Of a stretch of 64,000 bases of DNA, positions 11,160 through 23,266 are shown piece by piece. The position numbers and the translations under genes are program-made. The stretch's first letter is position 1, and each line of letters starts with the position of its first letter. This DNA comes from Epiperipatus broadwayi (Eukaryota > Onychophora > Udeonychophora > Euonychophora > Peripatidae). Under the pieces are notes generated by a model. That model saw only the letters and a program-made list of their open reading frames with translations, did not search any database and was not told the origin of the DNA. Where the stretch lies: the NCBI GenBank assembly GCA_028023455.1, contig JAQFVV010000013.1:10580579-10644578 (forward strand), in the 5' to 3' direction.

Positions 11160-11425
11160 TTCACCAACAATTAAAACAAAAACCACAAACTGATTGAGGG
11201 ATGGGGATTTAAATGTATTATATTCTGAAAATAACTGACTATTTAGACTCATAGTTGTTCATATATGTGTGCATATCAATGAAAATCAGTCAACCAATAA
11301 ACAACCCAATATCAATAACAATCAACAATCTCAATCTGTTGTCAAGACAATCCTATTTTAACAATAAAAATAAAATTCCACCTTTATTTATGGTCCAATA
11401 TATTTATATAGACACTAAAAGATTG

Positions 11426-11460
<35 letters not shown>

Positions 11461-13120
11461 GGGGGGGTGCTGTGCAATGAAGAATTACAAATATATAAAA
11501 ATGATGAATAAAAGTTAGCTTTTGGTGAAAGTAACATTCTAAATATTGTTCTCTCTATTTTTTATAAAATATAAAATCTTTACATTTTATTTTTGATATT
11601 TATAGCAGAATATATTTCTCAAAATAGAAATAGTTTTTTAAAAAAATTATTTCATATTCTAATAACAATTGTATGCTTTCAGATAGAGCACTATTTATGG
11701 ATGTTCTACAAGATGTTGAGGGTTGGACATATACTTTGAATATAAATAAAAATACAATTTTTATTGGAAGTGATTCATAAATGAATATAACCATCCTAAC
11801 TCAAAAGTAAAAGTGAGAGAAACAGAAAAAAACATTAAATAAAATAAATTTTGTGATGACTATATATATATATATTGTAATGGTATAAAAATAGAGGTAA
11901 CTTGGGGAGAAGGAAAACACATTATCCTCCCCAAATAAAACTAACATTAAAGAAAAATAATCATGTGCATGAAAAGAATTAACTAGGAATATATAAGCAG
12001 CATGAGATTATGTAATCATCAAAGAATAATAAATAATATTAATAATACTATATTATAAGCTATAGTATCACCAGCAATAAATCTAATAATAATTATTAAA
12101 TCATCAACTATCAATAGTGAACCATCATTCTAATGACTGGATATATGAGATCCATTCTATGAAATAGGCTACTTATCTACTTACAAATTTAGGGCAGAAA
12201 GTAACACAATATTCTGGATGTGCATACATAAGTGTTAATCTATAACTTATAATAATAAAAAATAATGCTGGAATACTGATACATGCTGATCATCATCAAT
12301 GCTCTTGCCATATAGTACCATTAGTGTACCAGCCAATTATAAATTTAAATTTCTAATAAAAACAAAATGCAGTGAATGGACTTTAGAGCTGAGACCATTG
12401 CAATATCCAGAATTGTTATTTAGATATCCAACACATAAATTCTCTAATTCATATCATCCATTATGCTTAGATTAGCTCTAGATTATAAGACTCTAGGGAC
12501 TGTAACTGTGAACAACAGAATGATAAATATAACAATTTACTCCACTTTATTTTAAATAATTTTACTGGGATAATTTTAAAAACTCTAAAACATTAAATGG
12601 TAATGAAATCAAGTCATGCACACTGCCAATTTATAAAACAGATATTTGGGGAAAAACACTTTATCACTAGAATATTTTTTAAACTATCTGATTAATAATG
12701 AAAAAATTAAAAGCTGACATAAAGTGATAATTCAAACTTATATAATTTTATCAAAAATATAATTTCATATTAAAAAATATGATTAACCAGTGGGGTTTTA
12801 TTCATTATGTTAATTAACTTTTATTCTCATTGAGTTATTTCCTTTACAATAAGTAAAAGTAGAAAACAACTTTTCAACCACAGATATAGAAACTTTAAAT
12901 TAGTTAACAATTCTTTATATAATTTTGAAGAGAAATTCAAATGAATAAAAAAACATTTTGAAACAAAATTTGTTAAATTAATAAAAATTATTCACTATGA
13001 CCAATTATTCTTTATTACCTAACACGGGTAATAATATCCTTCTTATAATTTTGGAGGAAAAATAATATGAAAAAAAATACATGTTTCCATGAAACAAAAA
13101 ATACTTAAAATTATTAATTA
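11160..13120. other. AT-rich spacer with short microsatellites and one dispersed repeat
   Basis: Includes the second copy of the GATA-adjacent repeat (11285-11370), an AT tract (11430-11458) running into nine G (11459-11467), and the dispersed repeat at about 12130-12510 listed separately. No gene recognised. Minus-strand frame 11600-11794 has no known motif. Confidence 0.5.
12130..12510 (+). repeat. Dispersed repeat, inverted partner at about 35400-35800
   Basis: Shared blocks include CATCATCAATGCTCT (about 12292-12306), TAGTACCATTAGTGTACC, ATTTAAATTTCTAATA, AAAATGCAGTGAATGGACTTT and AGCTCTAGA...CTCTA...ACTGTAACTGTG. The reverse complement of 35400-35800 carries the same blocks in the same order. 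Class unknown. No TSD, ORF or terminal repeat was recognised. Confidence 0.65.
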
Positions 13121-13243
13121 TTACTATTATTTAATTTAATAGACAGGGTATGAGCACAGACTTTTACATGAACCACCACTCTCCACACTATCTCATAACA
13201 CTGATACACATGAACACACATATGTTGAAAAGATAAATAATCA

Positions 13244-13285
13244 CTAATATACGTATTTCATGCTAAACCAGCAATCATCAGTTGG
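13244..13285 (-). ncRNA. Hammerhead ribozyme in FB1 left arm, intact core
   Basis: Minus strand: CCAA, CTGATGA (13281-13275), stem II TTGCTGGTTTAGCAT (13274-13260; T-T mismatch at base and then five pairs including one G-T), GAAA (13259-13256), self-complementary stem III ATACGTAT, cleavage triplet ATA, TTAG. All invariant residues are present. Stem I is short (A-T, A-T, mismatch, C-G), so activity may need longer flanking pairing or dimers. The ATA triplet fits NUH but is less common than GTC. Confidence 0.8.
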
Positions 13286-13312
13286 TCCAGATTACCATCT
13301 CCACACATATTA

Positions 13313-14641
13313 TGTAATGATATATAAATATGTTGTTACATTAATTTAAAATAAAACCTTGAAGTCGCAAATAAAAATAAAATCTATTTAAAAAAAAACA
13401 ACTAAACACTAAAATTAAAATGTTTGTTAAATGTATATATTCGCACAGATTCAAAACTTTAAAAATATTTTAAAAAAAAAAACAAATGTGCATAGATTCA
13501 TTAGCAGTTAATTATGTTGCTGTTTCATAGTCGATTGGAATATATAAGTCATCATGTCACTGCAGTGTCTTATGATGAACACCATTGGGTTTTTTTTTGT
13601 ATTCCCTATGCAATTGACATTAGCGATGACTTTGTATTTTGATCGGTTATGTTTATTTTGGAATGTTTTTAACCGTGGAATCTGTGCAACCGATCTATAC
13701 TCAACATTTTAAAATTTTTTTTATAAAATTCATCTGTGTGAACATAATAAATGTTGAATTTAAGTTGGGTGTGAATGGCTGTATAGATTTGTAAAGTTAT
13801 ATATAGTTTAAGGGAGGGTAATCTTAGGTTATTCGTTTTGTAGTTGAATTGGCTCAATGGATTGGATATTATATTTGTGTAATTAGTAGATGTTGTATGA
13901 GATACGCTACAGGCAGGATTGCACATATATGCCACACACTTTCTGTTTTCCTATGGATGGATTTGTAAGATGGCAAAGAACCGCAATCCATTCCTATGGA
14001 GTTTTATGTTTATTGTTCTACTTGCCAACAGATGCAGCATTCCTATTGGTGGAGAGACAATGTCTTCTCTAACTCTACTTACTGTTCAGACATATATTCC
14101 TGACAGTATTTTGTGTTGTCATATTTTCATGCTACATTGAATACATAAATGTATCAGATGGATTGACACCAGTTTGACTGTGAACTTTTTGGCCTCAGGT
14201 TAAATAAGGGATAGAATATTTTCTTTTCAAATGCAGATCTATGTAGTCTATTCATACTCGACCATCTAAATAAAATATTAAACTTATTGAAATCTATTTA
14301 AATGTAAAATTAAAGATTAATGTAAGCATCTAAAATGTTAAACTTATTCCTCAAATTAGAATGATTTTATATGCACGTAAATAAATATTTTTATGTGTTA
14401 ATTTCTGGCAGTGGCTTTTATTTATTTGTATTTAAGATATAAATTAAAGTTATATTTTATCATCTCTGCTACTCCCTAAGCTAGTGACTTGGGCTAACGA
14501 TCTGCATATTTAAATAAAGTGGAATCTTAACAGCGTGTATCTGCCTACTTTATAAATTTTTTTAGGTTCAAATGCCTAGATGGCGCCCTGTAGTGCAGAT
14601 TGCGGTTAGATTCAATCTTCACTTTCTTTTTGATTGTTATA
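13313..14641 (+). mobile_element. LTR copy 1 of TGTAACGA family (internally deleted)
   Basis: Begins TGTAATGATATATAAATATGTTGTTACA, a palindromic-ended block, and ends ...TGATTGTTATA, so the termini are short inverted repeats of the TGTAACGA/TCGTTATA type. It is near-identical to LTR copy 2 over the first 180 bp and from about 13520 onward, but lacks about 700 bp corresponding to 16510-17205, including the TATA region. Frames within it (for example 13669-13935 minus and 13890-14140 plus) recur in the other copies and look like non-coding LTR sequence. Confidence 0.75.
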
Positions 14642-14865
14642 ACTGGCTACCTAACTTGGGCCGATCTTTAATAAACATGAGTGCCCTGAGAATTTTAAAA
14701 GTGAATCATGCCCGTAATATTTTTTCTGAAATTAGTATAAATATATTTGTTGTATTGACGTGGAGTTACAGTGTGAAATTTTGTCTTAAAGGTACTGCCA
14801 GTAAGAAAAATTGCGCATCTGTAAAGATAAATATGAGGAATAAAAAGTAATAAATAAAATGTAAT

Positions 14866-16195
14866 GGTCGTGGTTGGCAGACTGTACTGTCGCCGCTAGA
14901 GGCGCTGTTTCTGTGTTTTCACACAGAACATACAGGGTAGGGGCCTCAAAAGCAGACGACGCTTTTTCTGCCAATAGGTGGCGCTGTTCACCATGCATAC
15001 ACACAGGAACCTTCCACAAGCTGGCTGGCAGCTTGCGTCGTCTGCTACCAAGAATCTAGGTGGCGCTGATTGCCGTAAACACATCTAGCTTATGTGTCGT
15101 CTGCTATCAGAAACTACCAAGATTCTAGCCCACTACGCGGCGCTGTTTCTCCACGTTACACACGGTAAAAACAGCAACCTCTAAATGCCTCATTGCTAGC
15201 GTTTATGAACATAGTACTTAAAACATTCAGGGCCTATAATGTACAGGGGTGAATAATTTATAAAGTCATAACTATTTAAATATACGGTCAAACGTAATAA
15301 TTTTACATTCTATTTCACCATTTCATGAATCGATGTATTTTTAAAGTATGACTTTGTAAAAAGCGATCTGTTTTTTTAATTATTTACTCTAAAAATGGTT
15401 TTTTTTTTTGTAAATAAAACAAAACGTGATTTTCGATCTGTTTTTTTTAAAAAAAAAAAAAAAAAAAGCTAATTTTTTTCCCTACGGCAGTATATCGTTC
15501 AAAAATGTATTATTTTAAAAGATTATTGTTTGTAAAACTTTTTTTTTTACACTTTCAATTAATATTTTCAATAAATTTTAAAGTAATATAAATTATATTT
15601 CGGTTTATAGATTACTATTTCGAAAAATAAAGTGTTAGATGCGTCCTGGGTATACCGTGTGCTTGTTATTCGCGAGCAATAATTCGAAGCTATGTTTATC
15701 AAAACTTCCTCTCACAATAATATTAAAGGCATAAATATTTATTGAAATTGTATTTAAAATTTTAGAATCATTTTAATAACTAAAAATATCATATACTCAC
15801 AAGGAAATTTCAAAATAATAGGTTTAATAAGTACCGTATGAGAAAAGTAAGAGTCAGAAAAAAAAAAAAAAGATTTAGAGCAAAATATATATACATTTAA
15901 TATCTTTATTGATGGTTGGAATTTAAAAAGTTTCTTTCAAAACTGATGCTCGTGTTAGGCTTGTATACTGTTAAAATTAAAACTATTTGTCCTCATAAAT
16001 AATTTGGAAGACATTGCCTGTCAAAATTGGATAATCATTGAAAATTATATATGATCTTAATAGCCTAAAATTCAGAAGCCTGATAGTACTGTCTTTGCCA
16101 GTGCACTGTTTCTTTCTTTCATTATTGATACATAAGTAAGAACAGGTAAAACACATTTATTAAAAATCTTGCTTTACAGACTGCCAACCACGACC
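14866..16195. mobile_element. Non-autonomous TIR DNA transposon
   Basis: Terminal inverted repeats GGTCGTGGTTGGCAG (14866-14880) and CTGCCAACCACGACC (16181-16195) are perfect over 15 bp and extend to about 21 bp with one mismatch (next bases ACTGTA and TACAGA). The left third is GC-rich and holds four copies of GGCGCTG at 14901, 14980, 15062 and 15139, spaced 77-82 bp, with GTCGTCTGCTA and CCAAGAATCTAG blocks between them. The rest is AT-rich. No transposase frame. No clear TSD, so the superfamily is open. Confidence 0.75.
14895..15165. repeat. Approximately 80 bp subterminal tandem repeats, GC-rich
   Basis: GGCGCTG recurs at 14901, 14980, 15062 and 15139. Two of the units share CTGCTACCAAGAATCTAGG / ACTACCAAGATTCTAGCC, and two share GTCGTCTGCTA. 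Subterminal repeats of this kind are transposase-binding sites in several DNA transposon superfamilies. That role is inferred here. Small frames on both strands across it are shadows of the repeat. Confidence 0.7.
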
Positions 16196-16332
16196 TTTTT
16201 TTAAAAAAAAAAAAGTTTTGTCCTTTTGAAATTTCATATATAACAAATTTGTGTAACGTAATTACTAACACTAAGTAAATTCTTTTTTTTTTTTTTTTTA
16301 TGTTTTTATTTTTTTGAAGAAGTTTACTGATA

Positions 16333-18334
16333 TGTAACGATATATAAATATGTCATTACATTAATTTAAAATAAAATCTTAAAGTCGCAAATAAAAATAA
16401 AATCTATTAAAAAAAAAACAACTAAACGCTAAAATTAAAATGTTTGTTAAACGTATATATTCCCACAGATTCAAAACTTTAAAAATATTTTTAAAAAAAA
16501 AACAAATAAATAAGTATTTGAATGTACTTTTTTATAAAAAAAGTACAAGACCTAAAGATAAAATATTTTTGTAAATGGAAATGATTGTTTCTTAATTATC
16601 TAAAAGCTGTGTAATTAAAAGGTCAGATGAAAAGTTAGATAAGAGAATAAAGAGAAATTTGCTTGACCAATGGAAGCACCAAGCCTCAGCCCGGACCTGA
16701 ATAAAAAAAAATGGAACCGTGACATTTTTGTTCATGGAATCCATAGGAGGACTATAAAAAGAAAAATATTGAGTTCCAGTTAAGTTTTTTCCGGCTTGTT
16801 TTTTTTTTGAGGGTCGTGATAGGACACACATATCACACTCTCTCTCTATTTTAAAAATGAACTGACTGTAATACCAAAATGAACCAGCTAATGCTACCTC
16901 TGAAACATCTGACCGGGTTTTCAAATAAAGACTCCGTGGAAATATACATCAAGAGCAGTGATTTTTCTACTGTAAGCTATTGACATGAACTCTAAAATTT
17001 AAAAATAATTAAGAACTTTTGTTCAAGCTTATGAACTTATATCTGACTTTTAAGTTTAAAATCAACTGAAAATGTTTAAATTTATATGTTTTGCATTGAT
17101 AAAAATCATTTCCATTTTTTTTCTTATTGTATACATTATTTATTGTATTAATACTTATCGTGTAAATTATTTAAATGCATGAAATTTAAAGTTGGGTATA
17201 GACGTTGCATAGACTGTTTCATAGTCGAGTGGAATATATAAGTCATCATATCACTGCGGTGTCTTATGATGAACACCATTGGGTTTTTTTTTTGTATTCC
17301 CTATGCAATTGACATTAGCAATGACTTTGTATTTTGATTGGTTATGTTTATTTTGGAATGTTTTTAACCGTGAAATCTGTGCAGCCGATCTATACTCAAC
17401 ATTTTAAAACAAATTTTATAAAATTCATCTGTGCAAACATAATAAATGTTAAATTTAAGTCGGGTGTGAATGGCTGTATAGATTTGTAAAGTTATATATA
17501 GTTTAAGAGAGGGTAATCTTAGGTTATTCGTTTCGTAGTTGAATTGGCTCAATGGATTGGATATATTTGTGTAATTAGTAGATGTCGTATGAAATCTGCT
17601 ATGGGCAGGATTGCACATATACACCACACACCTTCTGTTTGCCTATGGATGGGTTTGTAAGACGGCAAAGGACCGCAACCATTCCTATGGAGTTTTATGT
17701 TTATTGTTCTACTCACCAACAGATGCAACATTCCTGTTGGTGGAGAGACAATGTCTTTTCTAACTCTACTTACTGTTCAGACGTACATTCCTGACAGTAT
17801 AATATTTTGTGTTGTTGTATTTTCATGCTACATTGAATACATAAATGTATCAGATGGATTGACGCCAGTTTGACTGCGAACTTTTTGGCCTAAGGTTAAA
17901 TAAGGGATAGAATATTTTCTTTTCAAATGCAGATCTATGTAGTCTATTCATACTCGACCATCTAAATAAAATATTAAACTCAATGAAATTTATTTAAATG
18001 TAAAATTAAAGATTAATATAAAAATCTAAAATGTTAAACTTATTCCTCAAATTAGAATGATTTTATATGTGTGTAAATAAATATTTTTATGTGTTAATTT
18101 CTGGCAGTGGCTTTTATTTTCTTATATTTAAGATATAAAGTTATATTTTATAATCTCTGCTGTTCCACTGAGCTAGTGACTTGGGCTAACGATCGGAATA
18201 TTTAAATAAAGTGGAATCTTAACAGCATGTATCTGCCTACTTTATAAATTTTTCTAGGCTCAACTGCCTAGATGGCGCCCCTGTAGTGCAGATTGTGGTT
18301 AGATTCGATCTCCACTTTCTTTTCAATCATTATA
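16333..18334 (+). mobile_element. LTR copy 2 of TGTAACGA family, full length (about 2.0 kb)
   Basis: Starts TGTAACGATATATAAATATG and ends TTTTCAATCATTATA. A TATA-like box ACTATAAAAA lies at 16751-16760, about 420 bp in, and AATAAA signals occur in the 3' half (for example about 17965). The same order of blocks is present in the copy at 30717-32821. The 110-codon minus frame at 16592-16924 overlaps the TATA region on the opposite strand and has no known domain. I consider it chance. Confidence 0.75.
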
Positions 18335-18832
18335 ATATGCTACAAGTACTCAGATATATATTAAGATAGCAAATCTTCCTACTTTAATGGACAGGCTTCA
18401 ATGTACTCCACACTCCAACTCTCCAACTGTCCATCCAATTGAAAATCTGATGATGGAACCCTCAAAGGCCACCCTTAGGCCGAGATTGTTGTCACACCCA
18501 TGTTGACCTAAAGGTCAATATGACCCCTCATGTACAGGACATAATCCATTAAATACATATACAAGGGATAGGCAGACATCTCTAGTATGTAATAGATGAA
18601 ATACATATGCTGGTTTAGCATGAAATACGTATATTGGTGATTATTTATCTTTTTGACATGTGTATGTTCAGGTGTATCAGTGTTATGAGATAGTGTGGAG
18701 AGTGGTGGTTCATGTAAAAGTCTGTGCTCATACCCTGTCTATTATATATATAGACACAGGTATATATAAGCCTGTGTATTTCATCTATTATTTAATTTGT
18801 AACTCATGTATAAATTTATATATAATGTGCAC

Positions 18833-18908
18833 ACCCAGCTACCTCAGACAGTAAAGCAAGAGACTTTCAATCTCAGAGTCATGGATTTATACCCCATGTT
18901 GAGTGCCA
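18833..18908 (+). mobile_element. tRNA-Lys-derived SINE head
   Basis: ACCCAGCTACCTCAGACAGT, AAAGCAAGAGACTTTCAATC, TCAGAGTCATGGATTTATAC and CCCATGTTGAGTGCCA align along their whole length with animal tRNA-Lys(CTT). The match covers acceptor stem (six of seven pairs), D arm, anticodon arm (AGAGA/TCTC stem, CTTTCAA loop), variable region and T arm, followed by a genomic CCA. B-box damage (GATTTATAC for GTTCGANNC) suggests it is not a working tRNA. The sequence continues TTGGTAATAGTAAGAAGTGG and CATCATCATC, as a SINE body would. No TSD identified. Confidence 0.75.
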
Positions 18909-18909
18909 T

Positions 18910-21900
18910 TGGTAATAGTAAGAAGTGGGAAGTAAATGTAAAGAGATGGTTAACCATCATCATCTTTATATTATCAGAAGGAAAAATATATAAATTTCAT
19001 TCTTTTTATGTTTATTTCTTTTGATTATTTGGGGATGATGGTGGTTGCCCATCTCACCAGGTTTACTCCCCACTCCTTAACACTACAATAGATTATAATT
19101 TTATAAGACAAAAATATGTCATTTTACATATACATTGCAGCATTTTAATTGGTTTTATTTCTTGCAACACTATTATTTATTTCTTATGCAGCAAACTTTT
19201 TTTGCTGAAAAATTTCAAAATTCTGTCTAGCAATTATTTTTCATTATATTTCATTCTCAGTCACAAATCCTGATGAAATCAACCAGTGTTATACCATTAT
19301 AGTGAATTTAAGATAGTTTTTATAATATAAATGGAATCTGACTTTACTACAAAAACTATGCTCTAATTTAATCTAAAACTTCTGTTTACAAAATTCGATA
19401 AACATTTAAAAGTGAATGAAGAGTAATATCCTTAATTTCTTTAAAAACCAATCCAATGGAGATAAGTCCATAAAAGTGCATATTTAATATCATAGTCACA
19501 AAACTGAAAAATGTATCAGTTTATAATCTTGCCATCACATTTCCAAAGTATTTTGAGAACACTCCTAAATAATAACATTATTATTCTTTTATAATACTTC
19601 AATATACTGCTAGTGCTTCATTGATACCATATTCTTTAGAAGAATATTCAACTAATTTAGTGGTATGTAGCTACTTTCAGACTGAGTTAAATACATGCTA
19701 TCATATTTTTATCTTCTTTATTATCCATTACAGGCTAAAGTAAAAAAAATTAGCATCATACACAAACTATTTGCATGATTACAAATATTTAGCTACATTC
19801 CTATGATAAAATGCAGAAGCCAAATTGAGTTGCCCCTTCAATATACAAGCTTGCTTTTCTACTTTAAATAGTTATCAAATAATTAAACAGTTTTATATTT
19901 TAATGCTAATAACTATCCAAGTCAAATATAGTTGCTTGAGTTTTAATAAAATTATGGATTAAAGCAAATTTTTTAGAGATTGCACACAAAACTGAAAAAA
20001 TTCTGTAGATAACCTTTATAATTGGCTATAATAGCATACTCATTAGTATCTTCTGATTGAGATGTCAAATTTTTGTTTTATGTTTAGTAGGTGCAAATTA
20101 AAATACCACAATTTATATTGCATCTTGTTGTTTCTTTTATTAAATAGTTTATAAAACATTTCAAAGACCATTGTCATAAAAATGGAAAATAAAGATTAAT
20201 CTAGTGCATATTTTAGCTTAACACCATTTCATCTTAAATATCTCAAATGGTAGTCATCACCAGTAGCAGCAACCACTTAAAAACAAGTATTACAAGTTTA
20301 AATAATGAAAACAAACTAAAAGCAAATAAAAAACATTGAATATGAGTTTTTAATAATTACGCAAATCATCCATGAAACACAAATACATCAATAGACAAAA
20401 AATTCTGGTCCTTATTTTGTTTTTTGAAATCTTGTATTGATACAATTTTTAACTTTTTCTTTTTGAGAGTCTTCAACATCTTATCTAAATATAGCTCTCC
20501 ATTGTATTCTGTTCTTTTCCATGTCTTCCCAATGGAAATAATCAATATTTTATTTCTTTGGAGTGTCTTTGAGATAATTTATCCTAATAATAAATATTAT
20601 TACTCTGATGGAATATGACTTTTTAAAAAATAAAAAAAGTTTTTACTTTCTTTGGATATACTGCTAGTTATCATAAAAATACTTTTCTCCATAGGTTTTA
20701 TTAAAGAATATGAATGCAAGAGAAAACATATATGACTTACTTTAATCTAAAAATTCAATGCCATAAGGCAGTGATAAGAATTAGGCTTCTCCTGTTACTG
20801 CCCCAAAATATTCAAATGTGCATGATAACATAAATTTCTCAAATTTTTCATGAAAATTACAATCACCTATTATATTTTCAAACATTACTATGAAACTATT
20901 TAATTATCTGAATCAAATGTTTGAACCAAATTGATACATAAACATATATTTCTTATCTTGCATTTACCAAGTAATAAAAAAGCATATTTACATTGCTTTT
21001 TAATTTTCTAAGTTAACACTGAGTCTCTGTTAAACACTCATTTATAAATAAAACCAATCAACAACAAGGATAATCAAAAATATACCATAGTAATTACCAC
21101 AATATTTCTATCTTTTTTATTTATATAAATTAAAATTAAGGATTCATTCTCAAGATTAAATGGTTCAAATTCACAAGCCATATTTGCATATTTTTAAATA
21201 TATTGAACAGTTTTAAAATATTAAAATAACTATTTTAAAACTTCTCCAGAAATCCCACTAGGATATGCTGCCTCTCTGTTTTCAAGAATAATTTGAACTT
21301 ATTAAGCTAAATATATTAAATTCAGTCATTTAAATTAAAGAACTCCTATATATGTTTAAAATATTAACATTAACTTATAAAATATTTCTCATTCACTGAT
21401 ATAATAGAAATATGATACTATGTTTACATCTAGATGTAATTTTCAACAGTCAAATGAAGATTCAAAAGATGAATGTATTATCTTTGAAGTTTCAAACCAC
21501 TAAGGCACTCCTAAATCTTTCCATAAATCATTTTTGTTTAGTCTTTAAATTTTTATGTTAGTTATAAAGTTAAATGTTCATTTAATTATTCAGGAAAACA
21601 AACAAGTGTTTCCTTTAAATTAAATTTCTAATAAGACAATCATTTTTAGAGAACTAGTTACAATTCTTTGTAATGAACCCAAAAACAGACATGCATTTTG
21701 AAAATATAAATTTAATATTTATATTTTGTGATGTTTAATATAAATAGAAGATACCTCTTGTATTTCCTACAAATAAGTTTCTAATAGAATCTTATTTTAA
21801 TGACATTTGCGTTTTAATTTTGGAAAATAATGATTTATGATATTGATATTTTTAACTTTTCATTTGTAATTGCAACCCAATCCCAAAATACTATTGTTTT

Positions 21901-21920
21901 TAGATTGAAAATACCACCAT
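18910..21920. other. Anonymous AT-rich sequence
   Basis: No gene, domain or structured repeat recognised. Small frames (for example 20424-20618 plus) are hydrophobic AT-driven translations. This could be intergenic or a large intron. Confidence 0.5.
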
Positions 21921-21938
21921 TCCTTTATAGCAATTTCT

Positions 21939-22478
21939 AATAGATATATTAAATGTTTGCAGAGACACAAAGTAAGAAAAGCTTAACAATGAAAACTTTT
22001 AATTTAATATGCTAAAAATGATTTCGGTATTTGTATTTATATATTAGACTATTACCATACTGTCATTGGTCAGCCAGCAACACCTGAAGAAGAGAGGAGA
22101 ATAATATCTCTCAAAACACTATGCATATACTAACTAGCCTGTATGATATTGCCAACAGTTGAATGCATTCGTAATATTTAAATAGTCATTTTTTCCCCAA
22201 AGACATTCAGTAATTATACTAGATGATGGAAATAGTCCAATATATAAATAGGACTACAATACCATCATCACAAAACTTTAGGAAAACATGTTTCAGTATC
22301 TTTGTATAGATATGGTAATCATGGAAATGATTATAATATCAATCCAAAGACATTAAAAGCATGCTTAGCATACTAAATTAAAAGTTTTCACTGCAAAGCT
22401 TATCCTACTTTGCCTCACCAAGCGCTTAATATATCTATTACAATCGTTTTAAGAAAAGTAAAAGAACATAGTACAGAA
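21939..22478. mobile_element. Foldback element with 14 bp TSD (Penelope-type architecture)
   Basis: Flanked by TTATAGCAATTTCT (21925-21938) and TTATAGTAATTTCT (22479-22492), one mismatch. Outer arms AATAGATATATTAA...TGAAAACTTTTAATTTA (left) and their inverse (right, about 22350-22440) pair over about 95 bp. A tail of about 38 nt (GTTTTAAGAAAAGTAAAAGA...) follows the right arm. The centre contains CCTGAAGAAGAGAGGAG...ATCTCTCAAAACAC, a hammerhead-like order (CTGAAGA, GAGAG/CTCTC stem, AAAAC) with the catalytic GAAA changed. Homologous to the second Penelope-like copy near 54.95-55.17 kb. Confidence 0.75.
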
Positions 22479-22924
22479 TTATAGTAATTTCTCTATCTAA
22501 AAAAAAAGGATTGTTATACTCAATCCCTATACTTCAAAAAATTTAATTACAATAGCCAATACTGATTCATAGAACCAATATCATTATTTCTAATAACTTT
22601 AGGGCATAGCTTTACTGTTTCTATTAATAACGCTATAAAATCTCCATTTAAAAAAAACAAAAAACAGTAAGAGTTGGTCAGAGAAAAAGCCAGATCCTGC
22701 AATGTTTTCATTTGTGTGTACATGTGTGTGTGTGTATGGGGGGGGGGGTATTTTATCCATGATTAAAAACACAGATATTTTTAAAAAATGTTATCTTATT
22801 TGCAGATATAGATATATGACTTTACAATTAATATAAATCAAGTCAATAACTATTATTTTATTTTGTTAAATATTTCATTTATTTTGAATTAGAATTCGCT
22901 AAAAAAAAATAAAAATAAAAACAC

Positions 22925-23135
22925 AATTTATATATAATTTTTTGCATTATATGCATTTTATTTTGTTTATTCAAATATTGATTCAATAAAGTTGCAAAAA
23001 TTAACACCTATAATGTATAAATAATTACTTATTTATTATTATTTATAAATTATAAATATGACTGTGCAATTTTATTGAATCAATATTTGAAAAAATAAAA
23101 TAAGTATAATATAAAAAATTATATTTTATTTTTTT
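22925..23135. repeat. Foldback repeat
   Basis: Arms of about 75 bp: TTTATTCAAATATTGATTCAAT followed by AAAGTTGCA, and its inverse TGCAATTTTATTGAATCAAT ATTTGAAAAAATAAAATAAG. The spacer is an AT-rich self-complementary segment of about 60 bp. No TSD seen. Confidence 0.7.
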
Positions 23136-23266
23136 GAATGTTTTATTGCGAATCCGTTAATAACGTGTCATAATTTATTTATTTCCTTACAAATTTTGAT
23201 TCAATAAATATAATTTCTAACGAAAGAATCGTCCTTGACCTATGCTGATTTCACATTAACATGATC

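Larger units (their letters stand above)
14642..16332 (+). mobile_element. Short non-coding interior between two LTR-like repeats
   Basis: Only about 360 bp remain once the 1330 bp DNA transposon (14866-16195) is subtracted. TGGCTACCTAACTTGGGC starts 3-4 nt after the LTR and, since it begins TGG, could be a primer-binding site, though I cannot match it to a tRNA with confidence. No gag, protease, RT or integrase motif is visible. The arrangement fits a non-autonomous (TRIM/LARD-like) LTR element or two tandem copies of another repeat. Confidence 0.5.
13138..18784. mobile_element. FB1 foldback element split by a nested insertion, with perfect 14 bp TSD
   Basis: CTATTATTTAATTT occurs at 13124-13137 and 18785-18798. 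Inside, the left arm (AGACAGGGTATGAGCACAG... at 13140-13312) and the right arm (...CTGTGCTCATACCCTGTCT ending about 18752) are inverted, and an unpaired tail of about 33 nt follows the right arm. The element would be only about 620 bp without the 5.0 kb insert at 13313-18334. Comparison with the intact site at 9350-9400 shows where the insertion broke it (CCATCTCCACACATAT | TACAAGTACTCAG). Confidence 0.85.

Noticed and set aside
13669-14140. Frames repeated in the copies at 17364-17794, which might suggest a conserved gene
   Set aside because: Recurrence is explained by the LTR repeat; frames are broken in the third copy at 31.6-32.0 kb.
14786-15084. Overlapping frames on both strands in the GC-rich patch
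   Set aside because: They arise from the 80 bp subterminal repeats of a DNA transposon.
16592-16924. 110-codon minus-strand frame, longest in the window
   Set aside because: Lies antisense across the LTR promoter region, lacks any domain, and is not kept in the copy at 30.7-32.8 kb.
18444-18475. CTGATGATGGAACCC as another hammerhead
   Set aside because: The core box is present, but no GAAA, stem II or cleavage site follows at workable spacing.
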